NCBI RefSeq assembly: GCF_004101245.1
Contig: NZ_SCIN01000002.1
Coordinates: 124,001-188,000, forward strand
Reading direction: 5' to 3'
DNA length: 64,000 bases
Source of the DNA: Sphingomonas sp. UV9
GTDB taxonomy: Bacteria > Pseudomonadota > Alphaproteobacteria > Sphingomonadales > Sphingomonadaceae
Under the pieces are notes generated by a model. The model was not told where the DNA came from, searched no databases, and saw only the letters and a program-made list of their open reading frames with translations. The position numbers and the translations under genes were made by a program. How positions within the stretch are numbered: position 1 is the first letter of the stretch; each line of letters starts with the position of its first letter. Below, piece after piece: positions 53,160 through 61,930 of the stretch.

Positions 53160-53555
53160 ATGATCGCCATCGTACCAGCGACGGCCTTCTCATGCATCGT
53201 GACGCGCGTTCATGACGGCGACGGTCCTCTATGGTGCTCGAGCGGGATCAAGGTTCGGATCGCCGGTGTCCAGGCGCCGGACTTCGAGAGCGCGTCACCG
53301 TGTCGAGCGGAAGACCCGCGGCGGGTCAACTATCGCTGCGACAACGCCGCTGCGAAGCGCAGCCACCAGATAGTCGAGCGGCTGGTACTGCGGAAGACGC
53401 TGCGATGTGAGGCGATCGGCAGAAGCTACAGCCGAATCGTCGCCCGGTGCACGCTGCCCGACGGTCGGTCGCTGTCGTGCGCGACGATCGCGGCCGGCGC
53501 GGCGGTCCGATGGGAACGGTATTGGCGGCAGTATCGGATGAACGACTGTCGGTGA
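53160..53555 (+). CDS. Thermonuclease-like (SNase) protein, 131 aa
   Basis: Staphylococcal-nuclease fold. SCIVTRVHDGDGPLWC and GIKVRIAGVQAPD give the catalytic Asp and Arg region; PCRAEDPRRV, RLVLRKTLRCEAIGRSYSRIVARC follow. The conserved Asp of VHDGDG and Arg of IKVRIAG are present. Relatives cleave DNA and RNA with calcium. A hydrophobic first stretch (MIAIVPATAFSC) may be a weak signal peptide. The start at 53160 is the one nearest the domain. Confidence 0.8.
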   Translation: MIAIVPATAFSCIVTRVHDGDGPLWCSSGIKVRIAGVQAPDFESASPCRAEDPRRVNYRCDNAAAKRSHQIVERLVLRKTLRCEAIGRSYSRIVARCTLPDGRSLSCATIAAGAAVRWERYWRQYRMNDCR

Positions 53556-53565
53556 GAAGCCTGCG

Positions 53566-54141
53566 CTACCTGCGGTTCGACCCGGCCCACATGTCCGATA
53601 TCTCGTCATCGAGCAGCTCGCCGCAGTCGCAGAGCTCTCTCGCCATCCACTCTATCGCCGACATGTTGCGGGCGACCAACTCCTCGGCTTCGAGCCAGGC
53701 CCGTATAAAGGCGGCGCGTTCGTCCCCCGGATGAAGCCAACAAAGTCGCCGCCGCACACGGCCGAGATCGCTGTCATCGCTGACATTCTCGTCGGCAATG
53801 CACCGCTCGGCCATCTCCGAAGCTGCAAGCCAAAGAAACGCGCGCGAGCGCCGCCGCCATCGCAGTTCGGCCAGGGGACCGCTCAGATAGAACAGGATAT
53901 CGTTCCACGCGAACGTCCGCCATCGCGACTCGTCTGCAGGCGAAGTCCCCGCCGCTTCCATGCGCGACGGTTGCCACTCGGCCATCGTGTCCACGAAGCC
54001 CAGCACATCTCCATGGCCATCGCCGACGGACACGGAATATATCGGCGGACCGTGTGGTGTCAGCATCCTGGCAGCAACATGACCTGCCTCGTGCATCGCC
54101 ACGGCTAGCCTCGTCGGGAGCTTTGCCAAAGTCGTCTCCAT
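53566..54141 (-). CDS. HEAGH-motif metallopeptidase-like protein, 191 aa
   Basis: AMHEAGHVAARML near residue 16 is an HExxH zinc site like that of the FtsH M41 peptidase domain. LFYLSGPLAELRWRRR follows, and LCWLHPGDERAAFIRAWLEAEELV resembles the later M41 helices. No AAA domain is attached, so it is an isolated peptidase-like module. The family occurs in sphingomonads as small stand-alone proteins. It converges on the thermonuclease gene with a 10-bp gap. Confidence 0.7.
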   Translation of the reverse strand: METTLAKLPTRLAVAMHEAGHVAARMLTPHGPPIYSVSVGDGHGDVLGFVDTMAEWQPSRMEAAGTSPADESRWRTFAWNDILFYLSGPLAELRWRRRSRAFLWLAASEMAERCIADENVSDDSDLGRVRRRLCWLHPGDERAAFIRAWLEAEELVARNMSAIEWMARELCDCGELLDDEISDMWAGSNRR

Positions 54142-54792
54142 TCAGGGACGACCCAGCGGCGCTCCCTGTCTCAATCCATTCTAGGATCGACGGGTAACTT
54201 CAGGAAGCAGATGGTCGAACTGAAAGGTCGAAGATGGCCTACCGATCTCCAATCGACTCCGCAGCGCATTGTATCGCATCCGTCCGCTGCGGGCAGCGGA
54301 CCAAACACCGGCGGACTTTCGATTTCAATCGAGCCAACCGCGCCAAGATGAGGAACCGTCGATCTCGTTCCTGGGAGTGGCGTTGCTCGAGGAGCCCTGC
54401 GGCAGCGCGTGCGGGGCGACCGGTAGCCCGAACTTGCCAATCTGACGTTCGCCGGAGCGATTCACGACCGCCTTGAACGCATCGTGGGACGTGCGTCAGC
54501 AAACCGAGAAGCCGTCTCAACTGCGGTTTGCTCATCGCTCCGGTCTCCTGGAGATCCTCGAGGCGGGCATCCGCGAACCACCATTTCCCAAGCGTGGTGA
54601 TCCTACGCGCAACCATCGAAACGCTTTCGGGGGGGCGCTCGCCCCATTCAGCATTGAAGGAACTCTGACGTATCAGATTTGAGGAGGGAAAAACTGAACG
54701 CTATCGACGGTCGTCGCGACGGCTTCATGCGCGTGGCGCTGAGTCGGATCCGTGCCGGGTTCATGATTTGCTCATCGTTGAGCTTCAGAGTG
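54142..54792. other. Intergenic region with one weak ORF
   Basis: About 650 bp. A minus-strand frame at 54239-54616 encodes 125 residues (ITTLGKWWFADARLEDLQETGAMSKPQLRR) that look coding at first and then turn Arg-rich, like a frameshifted remnant. It has no good ribosome site. The right end must carry the Panacea promoter. Confidence 0.35.
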
Positions 54793-55401
54793 ATGGACAT
54801 GCCAGTGCGCAACACCCCGTTCGATCAAGACGAGCTCTATAACCCGCGCAAGGCCGCGCAACTCATCGCCTACTTCGCGCTACGCGAAGGCGGGCGAGCC
54901 ATCGAGGTACTGAAGGCGGTAAAGCTCGCATACCTTGCTGACCGCGAAAGCCTGCGTCGCTGGGGTACTCCGATCCTGCACGAGCCTCGCGCGTCTCTGC
55001 CCCTTGGCCCGGTCAATCGGACGACCTTGGACTACATCGACGGCAAGCATGTCGATCCAAGCGGATGGAACTCGACCCTTCTTCCACGCGAGAAGAAGGT
55101 CATTCGCCTTCAACCGACCTTCGTCGCCGAAGACATAGACGAGTTCAGCGACGGGGAAGTCGACTTGCTCAACGACGTCTGGCGCAAGTTCGGCAGCTAC
55201 AAGTCCTTCCCGCTCGCAATTTGGACCCACAAGGCGAGCAACGTCCCCGAATGGAAGGACCCAAACGGCAGCAGCAAGCCGATCGAGCTCATCGACATAC
55301 TGCGCGCCGTAGGTTTCCCTAACCCAGACGCGGCTATCGAGCGGATCGAAGAGCAACGCGTCATCGAGCGAACCTTCCGGAATCTCGAATGCCAGGGGTG
55401 A
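54793..55401 (+). CDS. Panacea-domain antitoxin (PanA-like), 202 aa
   Basis: Panacea (formerly DUF4065) proteins neutralise many unrelated toxins by direct binding. Here YNPRKAAQLIAYFALREGG, VLKAVKLAYLADRESLRRWG and LPLGPVNRTTLDYIDG match the domain across residues 20-150. The remainder is C-terminal helical. The start could be 54793 or 54799. It overlaps the next gene, the usual toxin-antitoxin layout with the antitoxin first. Confidence 0.85.
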   Translation: MDMPVRNTPFDQDELYNPRKAAQLIAYFALREGGRAIEVLKAVKLAYLADRESLRRWGTPILHEPRASLPLGPVNRTTLDYIDGKHVDPSGWNSTLLPREKKVIRLQPTFVAEDIDEFSDGEVDLLNDVWRKFGSYKSFPLAIWTHKASNVPEWKDPNGSSKPIELIDILRAVGFPNPDAAIERIEEQRVIERTFRNLECQG

Positions 55402-55874
55402 ACTTCTTCAGGGCCGGAACCCTGCTGATCCCGTCCGGGCCGCCTGCCGATCCCGACAGGATGCACCTGCACGTCATATGCACGAACCCGGATGCGGCAA
55501 TGCAGCAGATCGTCGTTTCTATCTCCACCTACGAACCAGGTGACGACCCGACCTGCATCCTGCTGCGCGGGTGCCATAAATCACTCACGAAGCCGCAGTC
55601 TTTCGTCGTATACCAGTACACCAGGATCCGTCTGCATGAGCAGCTGCTCGAAGGCGTACGCAAGGCGATGTTCGTCCCCAAGCTCGACATGAACGGGCAG
55701 GATTTCCTGAGAATCTGTCGAGGCATCGAGAAATCTCCGCGGACTCCGCAAACGATGAAGAACGCGTACCGAAGGATGGCGGCCGCCGAGAACCAGGCTC
55801 GTGTCGAGGCGCGGTCAAGAGATGCGTCAAAGGATCGGCCAGATCCGACCGAGGAATTTCTCGCCACGGAGTGA
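55389..55874 (+). CDS. Probable toxin partner of the Panacea antitoxin, 161 aa
   Basis: The first 110 residues look like a small beta-barrel (GTLLIPSGPPADPDRMHLHVIC, IVVSISTYEPGDDPTCILLRG), reminiscent of PemK/MazF-like folds but without a definite motif. A helical C-terminus of about 50 residues follows. The ATG at 55389 overlaps the antitoxin end by 13 bp; a GTG at 55398 is also possible. Toxin role follows from position, target unknown. Confidence 0.6.
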   Translation: MPGVNFFRAGTLLIPSGPPADPDRMHLHVICTNPDAAMQQIVVSISTYEPGDDPTCILLRGCHKSLTKPQSFVVYQYTRIRLHEQLLEGVRKAMFVPKLDMNGQDFLRICRGIEKSPRTPQTMKNAYRRMAAAENQARVEARSRDASKDRPDPTEEFLATE

Positions 55875-56230
55875 CCTCAAGCTCCGGACTGGGTCATGAA
55901 AAAATGGGCCGGCGAGCTTGCCGCACCGTGAATCGGCAGGCCGCATCGGAGATAGCCTGCTCCGCGCCACGACGGCGCTCGCCCCGACAGGAACGCCGCC
56001 GGTCTGGCAGGATACCACGTCCAGGACAGAGATTACCCCGCCCACATCGACCCGTGCGCGTACGTAGCTGCGATCGCCCCGATGAACGGCTTCACGCAAG
56101 CTGCTTATCACTACGATGTAGGATTGCCTCAAGTCCGGGGATCCACTTGGATCAAGCGGGCGTCACAGGGTGATCAACCGGTAGTAACCCAGCGGTCGAG
56201 CGTCAGACGAAGTCGATTGACCGAGACACG
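55875..56230. other. Intergenic region, no supported gene
   Basis: 356 bp between the toxin gene and the ribonuclease. Frames exist on both strands (55871-56173 plus, 55827-56132 minus) but with rare-codon, Arg-rich text. Possible boundary of accessory DNA. Confidence 0.4.
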
Positions 56231-57613
56231 CTAGACGACGTCGAAGTCGGTCTTTCTACGCGCCCCGTTCACAGCGACAAGGCGTGCATCGATGCGGTCG
56301 CCCGGGGTCAGTCCAGCTGCCGCGATGCGGGTGAGTACCGGCAGATCGCGCAACTGGATGCGGGCATGCCGCGTATCAGCGTCCACGACGATCGCAGGAA
56401 ACGTCCTACCCACCTGGCCCGCGAGCATCACGGTCTCGGCGAGATCGAGTACCGCTCGATCGATCTGACCCTGCCGCGCGCCGGCGCGCGCCATGACGGG
56501 CGGCAGCTTCCCGAACGCCGCGGCGATGGGAGCGGGGACTTCACGGCCGTTTGCGATGGCGAGCGCCGCCATGACGACGTGGCGGTCGGCGAGTCGTCGC
56601 AACGGCGCCGTGGCGTGGGCGTAGGTCGCGCCCATCGCCGCGTGCCAAGGCTTCGCGTCGGATCGATAGGGCTCGTAGCTCGCCCCGGACCCGGCACGCC
56701 GGATCGCAAGCATCATCGCAGCGCCACCAGGCGTCGCAGGGTTCAAAGTCTGTTCGAAGGTCTGAAGCGACATCTCGTCTGGCCAGACGATGCTCATAGC
56801 GGCAGCCGTAGCGCGCAGACGCGTCACCGTTCCCGTGTCAGGTTCGGGCATGACCCTGAACAACCCGGTATGATGCGCGAGCATCGCGTCCGCGACGGCG
56901 AGGTTGGTGGCGAGCGATAGCGCGGCGTTGTGATCCTCGGAAACAAGACGTGGCCGGAAGGACAGCGCAAATCCTCCGCCAGGCACCGCTTCCACCTGTT
57001 GCTCTGGCGGGTCGACGCGAGAGGCGCCGCGGCGGCGCTCCGCCTCGGCGATGCGTTTCGCCAGCTCGTCCATCTGCGGTGGCAGATCGGAGGCGCGGAC
57101 GTCGTCGTAGGCCAGCTTGGCCCGACTGCGGATGATCGCGCGTTCCGCCCCGTCGAGTTTCACCCCGCCGTCGGGTGCGACGCGAACGATGAACACGACC
57201 GCAGGTCGCGGACCGTCCGGCAGCAGGCTCGCCGCATGTTCGCCCAGGATCGGGGGATATAAGCCAGCCTTCCCATCGGGCAGGTACAGCGTCTCTCCGC
57301 GCCGCCACGCCTCGGCATCGATCGCGTCGCCCGGTTCGACGAACCAGGCCACATCGGCGATGGCATAGCGCAGCAGTAGATCCTCGCCGCTCGCCTCGAT
57401 GCAGAACGCCTGATCGAGATCGGTCGAAGTCGCCGGATCCAGCGTAACGAAGGGGAGATCGAGCCTGTCGATGTGGTCCGTAGGAATCCGTTGGGCCGCC
57501 ATTTCCGCGGCAGCCAGCACGTCCGCCGGGAAGCCTTCTGGAACCTGGAATTCGGTGCGGATCGCGGCAAGTCCGGCGTCAAGCGCGTGATCGGGATCGA
57601 CAAGTGCTTTCAT
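56231..57613 (-). CDS. RNB-domain 3'-5' exoribonuclease, 460 aa
   Basis: RNase II/R-type catalytic domain. LDPATSTDLDQAF holds the metal-binding Asp residues; YAIADVAWFVEPGDAIDAEAWRRGETLYLPD and GEHAASLLPDG are the later conserved blocks; a terminal S1-like piece is short. It lacks the cold-shock domains of RNase R, so it is a reduced form. It degrades RNA from the 3' end. It is followed on the right by the tRNA gene on the same strand. Confidence 0.9.
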   Translation of the reverse strand: MKALVDPDHALDAGLAAIRTEFQVPEGFPADVLAAAEMAAQRIPTDHIDRLDLPFVTLDPATSTDLDQAFCIEASGEDLLLRYAIADVAWFVEPGDAIDAEAWRRGETLYLPDGKAGLYPPILGEHAASLLPDGPRPAVVFIVRVAPDGGVKLDGAERAIIRSRAKLAYDDVRASDLPPQMDELAKRIAEAERRRGASRVDPPEQQVEAVPGGGFALSFRPRLVSEDHNAALSLATNLAVADAMLAHHTGLFRVMPEPDTGTVTRLRATAAAMSIVWPDEMSLQTFEQTLNPATPGGAAMMLAIRRAGSGASYEPYRSDAKPWHAAMGATYAHATAPLRRLADRHVVMAALAIANGREVPAPIAAAFGKLPPVMARAGARQGQIDRAVLDLAETVMLAGQVGRTFPAIVVDADTRHARIQLRDLPVLTRIAAAGLTPGDRIDARLVAVNGARRKTDFDVV

Positions 57614-57905
57614 CGGACTCGTCTATACGCGAGGTCCACGTCCAGAATACAGCGACCAATGACGGCCTCGGGCTTCGAATCATGCAGCACGCATGCAATG
57701 TCAGCGCCGCGAACCGCGGAAGAAGACCTGCGAGGTTGGCGACGCAAAAACCAGGCGGCCGCTTCCCAGCAGCTCGTCCCGTTCCAGCTGCGCTTCATCG
57801 CGATCGCGATAGCGGCGCTAGCTGACGTGGGCATCGATAACGGCTTGCTGGGTGCTTGCCAGAGTCGGCGGGCACTCGGCCCGCCGACGCTAAGTCATTG
57901 AAAAC
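57614..57905. other. Segment between tRNA-Thr and the ribonuclease gene
   Basis: 292 bp. A plus-strand frame at 57698-57901 encodes 67 residues (RTAEEDLRGWRRKNQAAASQ, FIAIAIAALADVGIDNGLLG) and could be a small gene, but the terminator hairpin at 57864 lies inside it. No integrase or repeat of the tRNA end is visible here. Confidence 0.35.
57864..57888 (-). terminator. GC-rich hairpin after tRNA-Thr
   Basis: A perfect 10-bp stem, GTCGGCGGGC with GCCCGCCGAC, and a 5-base loop, 17 bases beyond the tRNA 3' end. There is no T-run, so termination may be partial or the structure may serve processing. Confidence 0.5.
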
Positions 57906-57980
<75 letters not shown>

Positions 57981-58069
57981 ACTCGTCGGCATCGCTGCCG
58001 GCGGAGTGGGGCTAAGAGACGAGGGCGGCGCGGTTGTCAAGCTGTCGTGCCGCATTGTAGGGCGGATTT

Positions 58070-58207
58070 ATGGATGACCGGGATAAAAAGGCCGCCGAGA
58101 AGGCGGAGCGGATGGCCGCGGCACTGCGCGAGAATCTGCGTCGGCGGAAGGCACAGGCGCGGGCCGTAAGCGCCGCGCCCGCGCCCGGGGACGCGCTGCC
58201 TAAGTAA
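58070..58207 (+). CDS. Small conserved-type helical protein, 45 aa
   Basis: The product starts MDDRDKKAAEKAERMAAALR and ends DALPK; the core is a basic amphipathic helix (ENLRRRKAQARA). I recall similar 45-60 aa proteins in sphingomonads. It overlaps the aminopeptidase P stop by 8 bp on the other strand. Function unknown. Confidence 0.65.
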   Translation: MDDRDKKAAEKAERMAAALRENLRRRKAQARAVSAAPAPGDALPK

Positions 58208-59999
58208 GCGGGGCGCATTTGGCGGCGAGCCACGCGCGATCGTCCGCGTCGGTCATTTCGGGGGTCAGCACCGCCAGCACCTTTGCGTGATAGTCGTCGA
58301 CCCATACGCGTTCTTCGTGCGTCAGCAGCGCGGGCTCGATCAGCGTGCGTTCGATCGGGCAGAAGGTGAGCGTCTCGAAGCCCAGCATCGCGCGGTCGGC
58401 ACCGGGAATGTCGCGTGGTTCGATCAGGATCAGATTCTCGATGCGAATGCCGTATTCGCCGGCCTTGTAGTAGCCGGGCTCGTTCGACAGCAGCATGCCG
58501 GCGCGCAACGGCTCCATGGCCGCGCCGCCGGGATAGTTGGGGGCGGCGATGCGCTGCGGGCCTTCATGGACGGCGAGATAGGCGCCGATGCCGTGGCCGG
58601 TGCCGTGGCCGAAATCGAGGCCGGCTTCCCAGAGCGGGCGACGGGCGAACGCATCGATCTGGCCGCCCATCGTGCCGTCGGGGAAGACTGCGGTGGCGAT
58701 GCCGATATGGCCCTTGAGGACTCGGGTGAAGCGGTCGCGCATTTCCTCGGTCGGGTCGCCGATCGGCATGACGCGCGTCACGTCGGTGGTGCCGTCGGCG
58801 TACTGGCCGCCTGAATCGATCAGATAGAGCTGGCCGGGTTCGATCGGCGCGCTCGATTCCTCGGTGACGTGGTAGTGCGGGATCGCGCCGTGGGGGCCGG
58901 TTGCGGAGATGGTGTCGAACGAGGTGTCCTTGAGGAGGCCAGTCTCTTCGCGGAACGCCAGTAGCTTGGCGGCGGCGGAAAGTTCGGTCTGGCCGCCCTT
59001 GACGCATTCGGTCTCGACCCAGCGCAGGAAGCGGGCGAGCGCGGCACCGTCGCGTGCGGAGGCGGCGCGGTGACCGTCGATCTCGACCGGGTTCTTGATC
59101 GCCTTGGCCAGCACGACGGGATCGCGCAGCGGCAGGATCTTGGCGCCGCCCGCCTTCAGCGCCTGCGTGATCGCGGCGACGGCGCGTTCGGGGTCGGCGG
59201 CGACGCGCTTGCCCGCATACATGCCGAGCGTGGTGGCGAAGGCGGTGCGGTCGTGCAGGCGGACGGCGTTGCCGAGATGCTGGCGGACCGCGTCGTCGAG
59301 CTTGTCGGGGGCGACGAACAGGTCGGTGGTGCCGTCCGCACTCACGATCGCATAGGACAGTGCGACGGGGGTGTGGTCGACGTCGCCGCCGCGGACGTTG
59401 AGCGCCCAGGCGATCGAATCGAGCGCGGTGAGGACGACCGCGTCGGCTTTGTGCTCGGCCAGCCAGTCGGCGATCGCCGCGCGCTTCTCGGCGGAGGAGG
59501 CACCGGTGAACTGGTCGGGCTGGACGGTCAGCTTGGCGGGCGAGGGGAGTGGGCGGTCGGTCCAGATCGCGTCGACGGGGTTGGCCTCGACTGGGACGAG
59601 CGTCGCGCCGCGATCGGCGAGCGCGGCGGTGGCGTCGGCGACCCAGCCGCCGGTGTGGAGCCACGGGTCGTAGCCGATCCTGCCGCCTTCGGGGGCGTAT
59701 TGCCCGAGCCAGGCGGCGGGGCTGGTCTGGGGCACGTCGGCATACTCCCACAGCGCGCCGTCGACCTGCTCGCGGACCTGGATCGTGTAGCGGCCATCGG
59801 TGAAGATCGCCGCGCGATCGGCGAGCACGACTGCGGTACCGGCGGACCCGCCGAAGCCGGTGAGCCAGCCGAGCCGCTGCGCATAGCCGCCGACATATTC
59901 GCTCATGTGCTCGTCGGTCAGCGGGACCACGAACCCCTTGAGGTTATCGGTGGTGAGCTGGGCGCGGAGGGCGGCGAGGCGGTCGGTCGGGATCGGCAT
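58200..59999 (-). CDS. pepP: Aminopeptidase P family protein (M24B), 599 aa
   Basis: Removes N-terminal residues before proline. The pita-bread catalytic domain holds DSGGQYADGTTDVTR with two metal Asp, FGHGTGHGIGAYLAVHEGP with the His, and the two Glu near NEPGYYKAGEYGIRIENL. Two N-terminal creatinase-like domains precede it, giving the long (about 600 aa) form. Cytoplasmic. Housekeeping gene on the conserved flank. Confidence 0.93.
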   Translation of the reverse strand: MPIPTDRLAALRAQLTTDNLKGFVVPLTDEHMSEYVGGYAQRLGWLTGFGGSAGTAVVLADRAAIFTDGRYTIQVREQVDGALWEYADVPQTSPAAWLGQYAPEGGRIGYDPWLHTGGWVADATAALADRGATLVPVEANPVDAIWTDRPLPSPAKLTVQPDQFTGASSAEKRAAIADWLAEHKADAVVLTALDSIAWALNVRGGDVDHTPVALSYAIVSADGTTDLFVAPDKLDDAVRQHLGNAVRLHDRTAFATTLGMYAGKRVAADPERAVAAITQALKAGGAKILPLRDPVVLAKAIKNPVEIDGHRAASARDGAALARFLRWVETECVKGGQTELSAAAKLLAFREETGLLKDTSFDTISATGPHGAIPHYHVTEESSAPIEPGQLYLIDSGGQYADGTTDVTRVMPIGDPTEEMRDRFTRVLKGHIGIATAVFPDGTMGGQIDAFARRPLWEAGLDFGHGTGHGIGAYLAVHEGPQRIAAPNYPGGAAMEPLRAGMLLSNEPGYYKAGEYGIRIENLILIEPRDIPGADRAMLGFETLTFCPIERTLIEPALLTHEERVWVDDYHAKVLAVLTPEMTDADDRAWLAAKCAPLT

Positions 60000-60354
60000 G
60001 GGACGGGATCTCTGGTCTGAAATGGTGCTTGGTCGCGGGGTGAGGCGATAGCAGAGGGGCAGGTTTCGGGCGATAGCATGCCGCTGCGGTGACTTTGGGG
60101 CGTGGCGGCAGAGGGGCCGGTGTATTCCTGCTGAGTTTGTCGAAGCGCGAGTGTTAACCGGCGCCTTCTTAAATCTGCGTCGAACGGAGGATCTCCGCCG
60201 CGCGAAGCGTCTGCGTTAGGATGGGTGGCGGCTGGTCCGCTTTTGAGCGGGCAGATAGCGTGAGCCGACATCTCGTGACGCAGCCGCCTAATTGATCGAG
60301 AATGTTCATGCGACCGGCAAGGGCAACGTCAGTCGGCGTGGTCGAACAGTTCAT
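60000..60354. other. Intergenic region with REP-like element
   Basis: 355 bp. CTGAGTTTGTCGAAG (60132-60146) is a form of the dispersed CTGAGCTTGTCGAAGG repeat frequent in sphingomonad intergenic regions. A 61-codon minus frame (60169-60354) directly after the MEKHLA gene has weak coding character. Confidence 0.45.
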
Positions 60355-60801
60355 TCAGCTTGGCATCGGAAACGTTGCTGCCTGGCCGTGATGTGATCCG
60401 TCTTGCTCGGCGAGTTGCCAGACACAGCCGCTGTCGATCGAGAAGCGACGACCGGATTTCGCTATTCGGACGCCACTATATCCCGATACGCACCCCTCAT
60501 TCCTGACCCTATCCAGGAGGACCTGTCGGTCTGCACGATTGATCGGTTCCGCGGATAGCCGCGATGGTAACGATATGAATTCGGTCCAATCGTAACCAAA
60601 GCAACGCTGGGCCGCCATGTTGGCGTAGATGAATACAGGATCGGGATCGCAGTTGTGTGCGACTACGGCGAAGGGTGCGTGGTGGTAGAGCCAATTTTGA
60701 TCGCAGGTATCAGGCACTAGGGATTTTCCGACTGCGCGCAGATAGCTGCTAACTAAAAGATCGAAGAACGACCTGTCATGGTAAAGCTCGTCACCCATCA
60801 T
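60355..60801 (-). CDS. MEKHLA-domain (PAS-like) protein, 148 aa
   Basis: Blocks typical of MEKHLA proteins: [75 protein letters not shown]. It is a PAS-fold domain alone with no output, possibly a sensor or ligand binder. Its ATG overlaps the trpC stop (ATGA), so it is co-translated with trpC. Confidence 0.85.
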   Translation of the reverse strand: MMGDELYHDRSFFDLLVSSYLRAVGKSLVPDTCDQNWLYHHAPFAVVAHNCDPDPVFIYANMAAQRCFGYDWTEFISLPSRLSAEPINRADRQVLLDRVRNEGCVSGYSGVRIAKSGRRFSIDSGCVWQLAEQDGSHHGQAATFPMPS

Positions 60802-61613
60802 CCCGCGGTTCCTGCTGAACCTTCTCCTGTCAGCAGAATGCGCGTCGCGGTTTCGACGTCGTCCTTGCGCATGAGGCTTTCGCCCACCAGAAACGCGTTG
60901 ATGCCACAGGCTTTCAACCGCTGGCAGTCGGCATGGGTGAAGATGCCGCTTTCTCCGACTATCAGTCGATCGCTCGGCACCATGGGCGCCAGTGTCTCAC
61001 TGTTGGCGAGGCTTACGTCGAAGGTCCGCAGATCGCGATTGTTGATGCCGATGAGTGGCGACGACAGCTTCAGCGCGCGTTCCATTTCCGGGGCGTCGTG
61101 GACCTCCACCAACACATCCATACCGAGCGCGAAGGCTTCGTCCTGGAGGCGCTCCGCGTCGCCATCGGACAAGCATGCCATGATCAGCAGGATGCAGTCG
61201 GCGCCCCACGCACGGGCCTCCTGGACCTGATAGGTCTCGAACATGAAGTCCTTGCGCAATACGGGTAAGGCACAGACATCACGCGCGGCCGTGAGGAACG
61301 CCGGAGCTCCCTGGAAGCTCGGTGCATCGGTCAGCACCGAAAGACAGGCGGCGCCACCGGTCTCGTAAGCGCTCGCGAGGGCAGGTGGATCGAAGTCCGG
61401 CCGGATCAGCCCCTTCGATGGGCTGGCCTTCTTGATCTCGGCGATCAGGCCGAACTTATCTTCCGTCTGCTTGGCCATCAGCGCCCGGCAAAAACCCCGC
61501 GGCGCCGATTGATCGACTTGCAGTGCCTTGAGGTCCGCAATCGAAACTGCTGCCTTTGCGGCCTCGATCTCTCGACGCTTGTACGCCTCGATTTTCTTGA
61601 GAATGCTGGTCAT
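60798..61613 (-). CDS. trpC: Indole-3-glycerol-phosphate synthase, 271 aa
   Basis: Fourth step of tryptophan synthesis. [13 protein letters not shown] is the substrate-binding loop with the catalytic Lys, [12 protein letters not shown] and [12 protein letters not shown] follow, [10 protein letters not shown] carries the Glu, [13 protein letters not shown] and VGESGIF close the TIM barrel. Length is normal. It is followed by a MEKHLA gene; other trp genes are not in the window. Confidence 0.96.
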   Translation of the reverse strand: MTSILKKIEAYKRREIEAAKAAVSIADLKALQVDQSAPRGFCRALMAKQTEDKFGLIAEIKKASPSKGLIRPDFDPPALASAYETGGAACLSVLTDAPSFQGAPAFLTAARDVCALPVLRKDFMFETYQVQEARAWGADCILLIMACLSDGDAERLQDEAFALGMDVLVEVHDAPEMERALKLSSPLIGINNRDLRTFDVSLANSETLAPMVPSDRLIVGESGIFTHADCQRLKACGINAFLVGESLMRKDDVETATRILLTGEGSAGTAG

Positions 61614-61930
61614 GTCGGAAGCGCTTCCTTCGATCGCTGCGGTAAAAGACGGCTCAAGCTGCGAGGCAGCACGGCGACACGCCTTTTACAGGGCAATCAT
61701 GACGGCTGCTTCTGGCCGAATCGGGACCTTATCGCGAAGTTCGCCCGTTCCGGCTGGCTTTGCCAGTTTTCGTATCGACGGAAGCGGGGAAGCCTTCCTG
61801 TCGATCGCACGGATCGAACGGCGGCTTTCGGGAGCCGGCTCTCGCCTTCGCGGGAATGAGGCCTCGACAGGCACGTCGGCCCCGACGCACCGGCGTTGGC
61901 TTCCACCCGCGGCGCGGCTAACACGGCGGC
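61614..61930. other. Intergenic region with a dispersed-repeat fragment
   Basis: 317 bp between the divergent trpC and oligopeptidase genes. CTCTCGCCTTCGCGGGAATGAG at 61840-61861 (partly given: CTCGCCTTCGCGGGAATG) is the arm of a common sphingomonad intergenic repeat. It must hold both promoters. No gene seen. Confidence 0.45.

Noticed and set aside
59070..60020. 316-codon Gly/Asp-rich frame antisense to aminopeptidase P
   Set aside because: Low-complexity shadow typical of high-GC coding strands.
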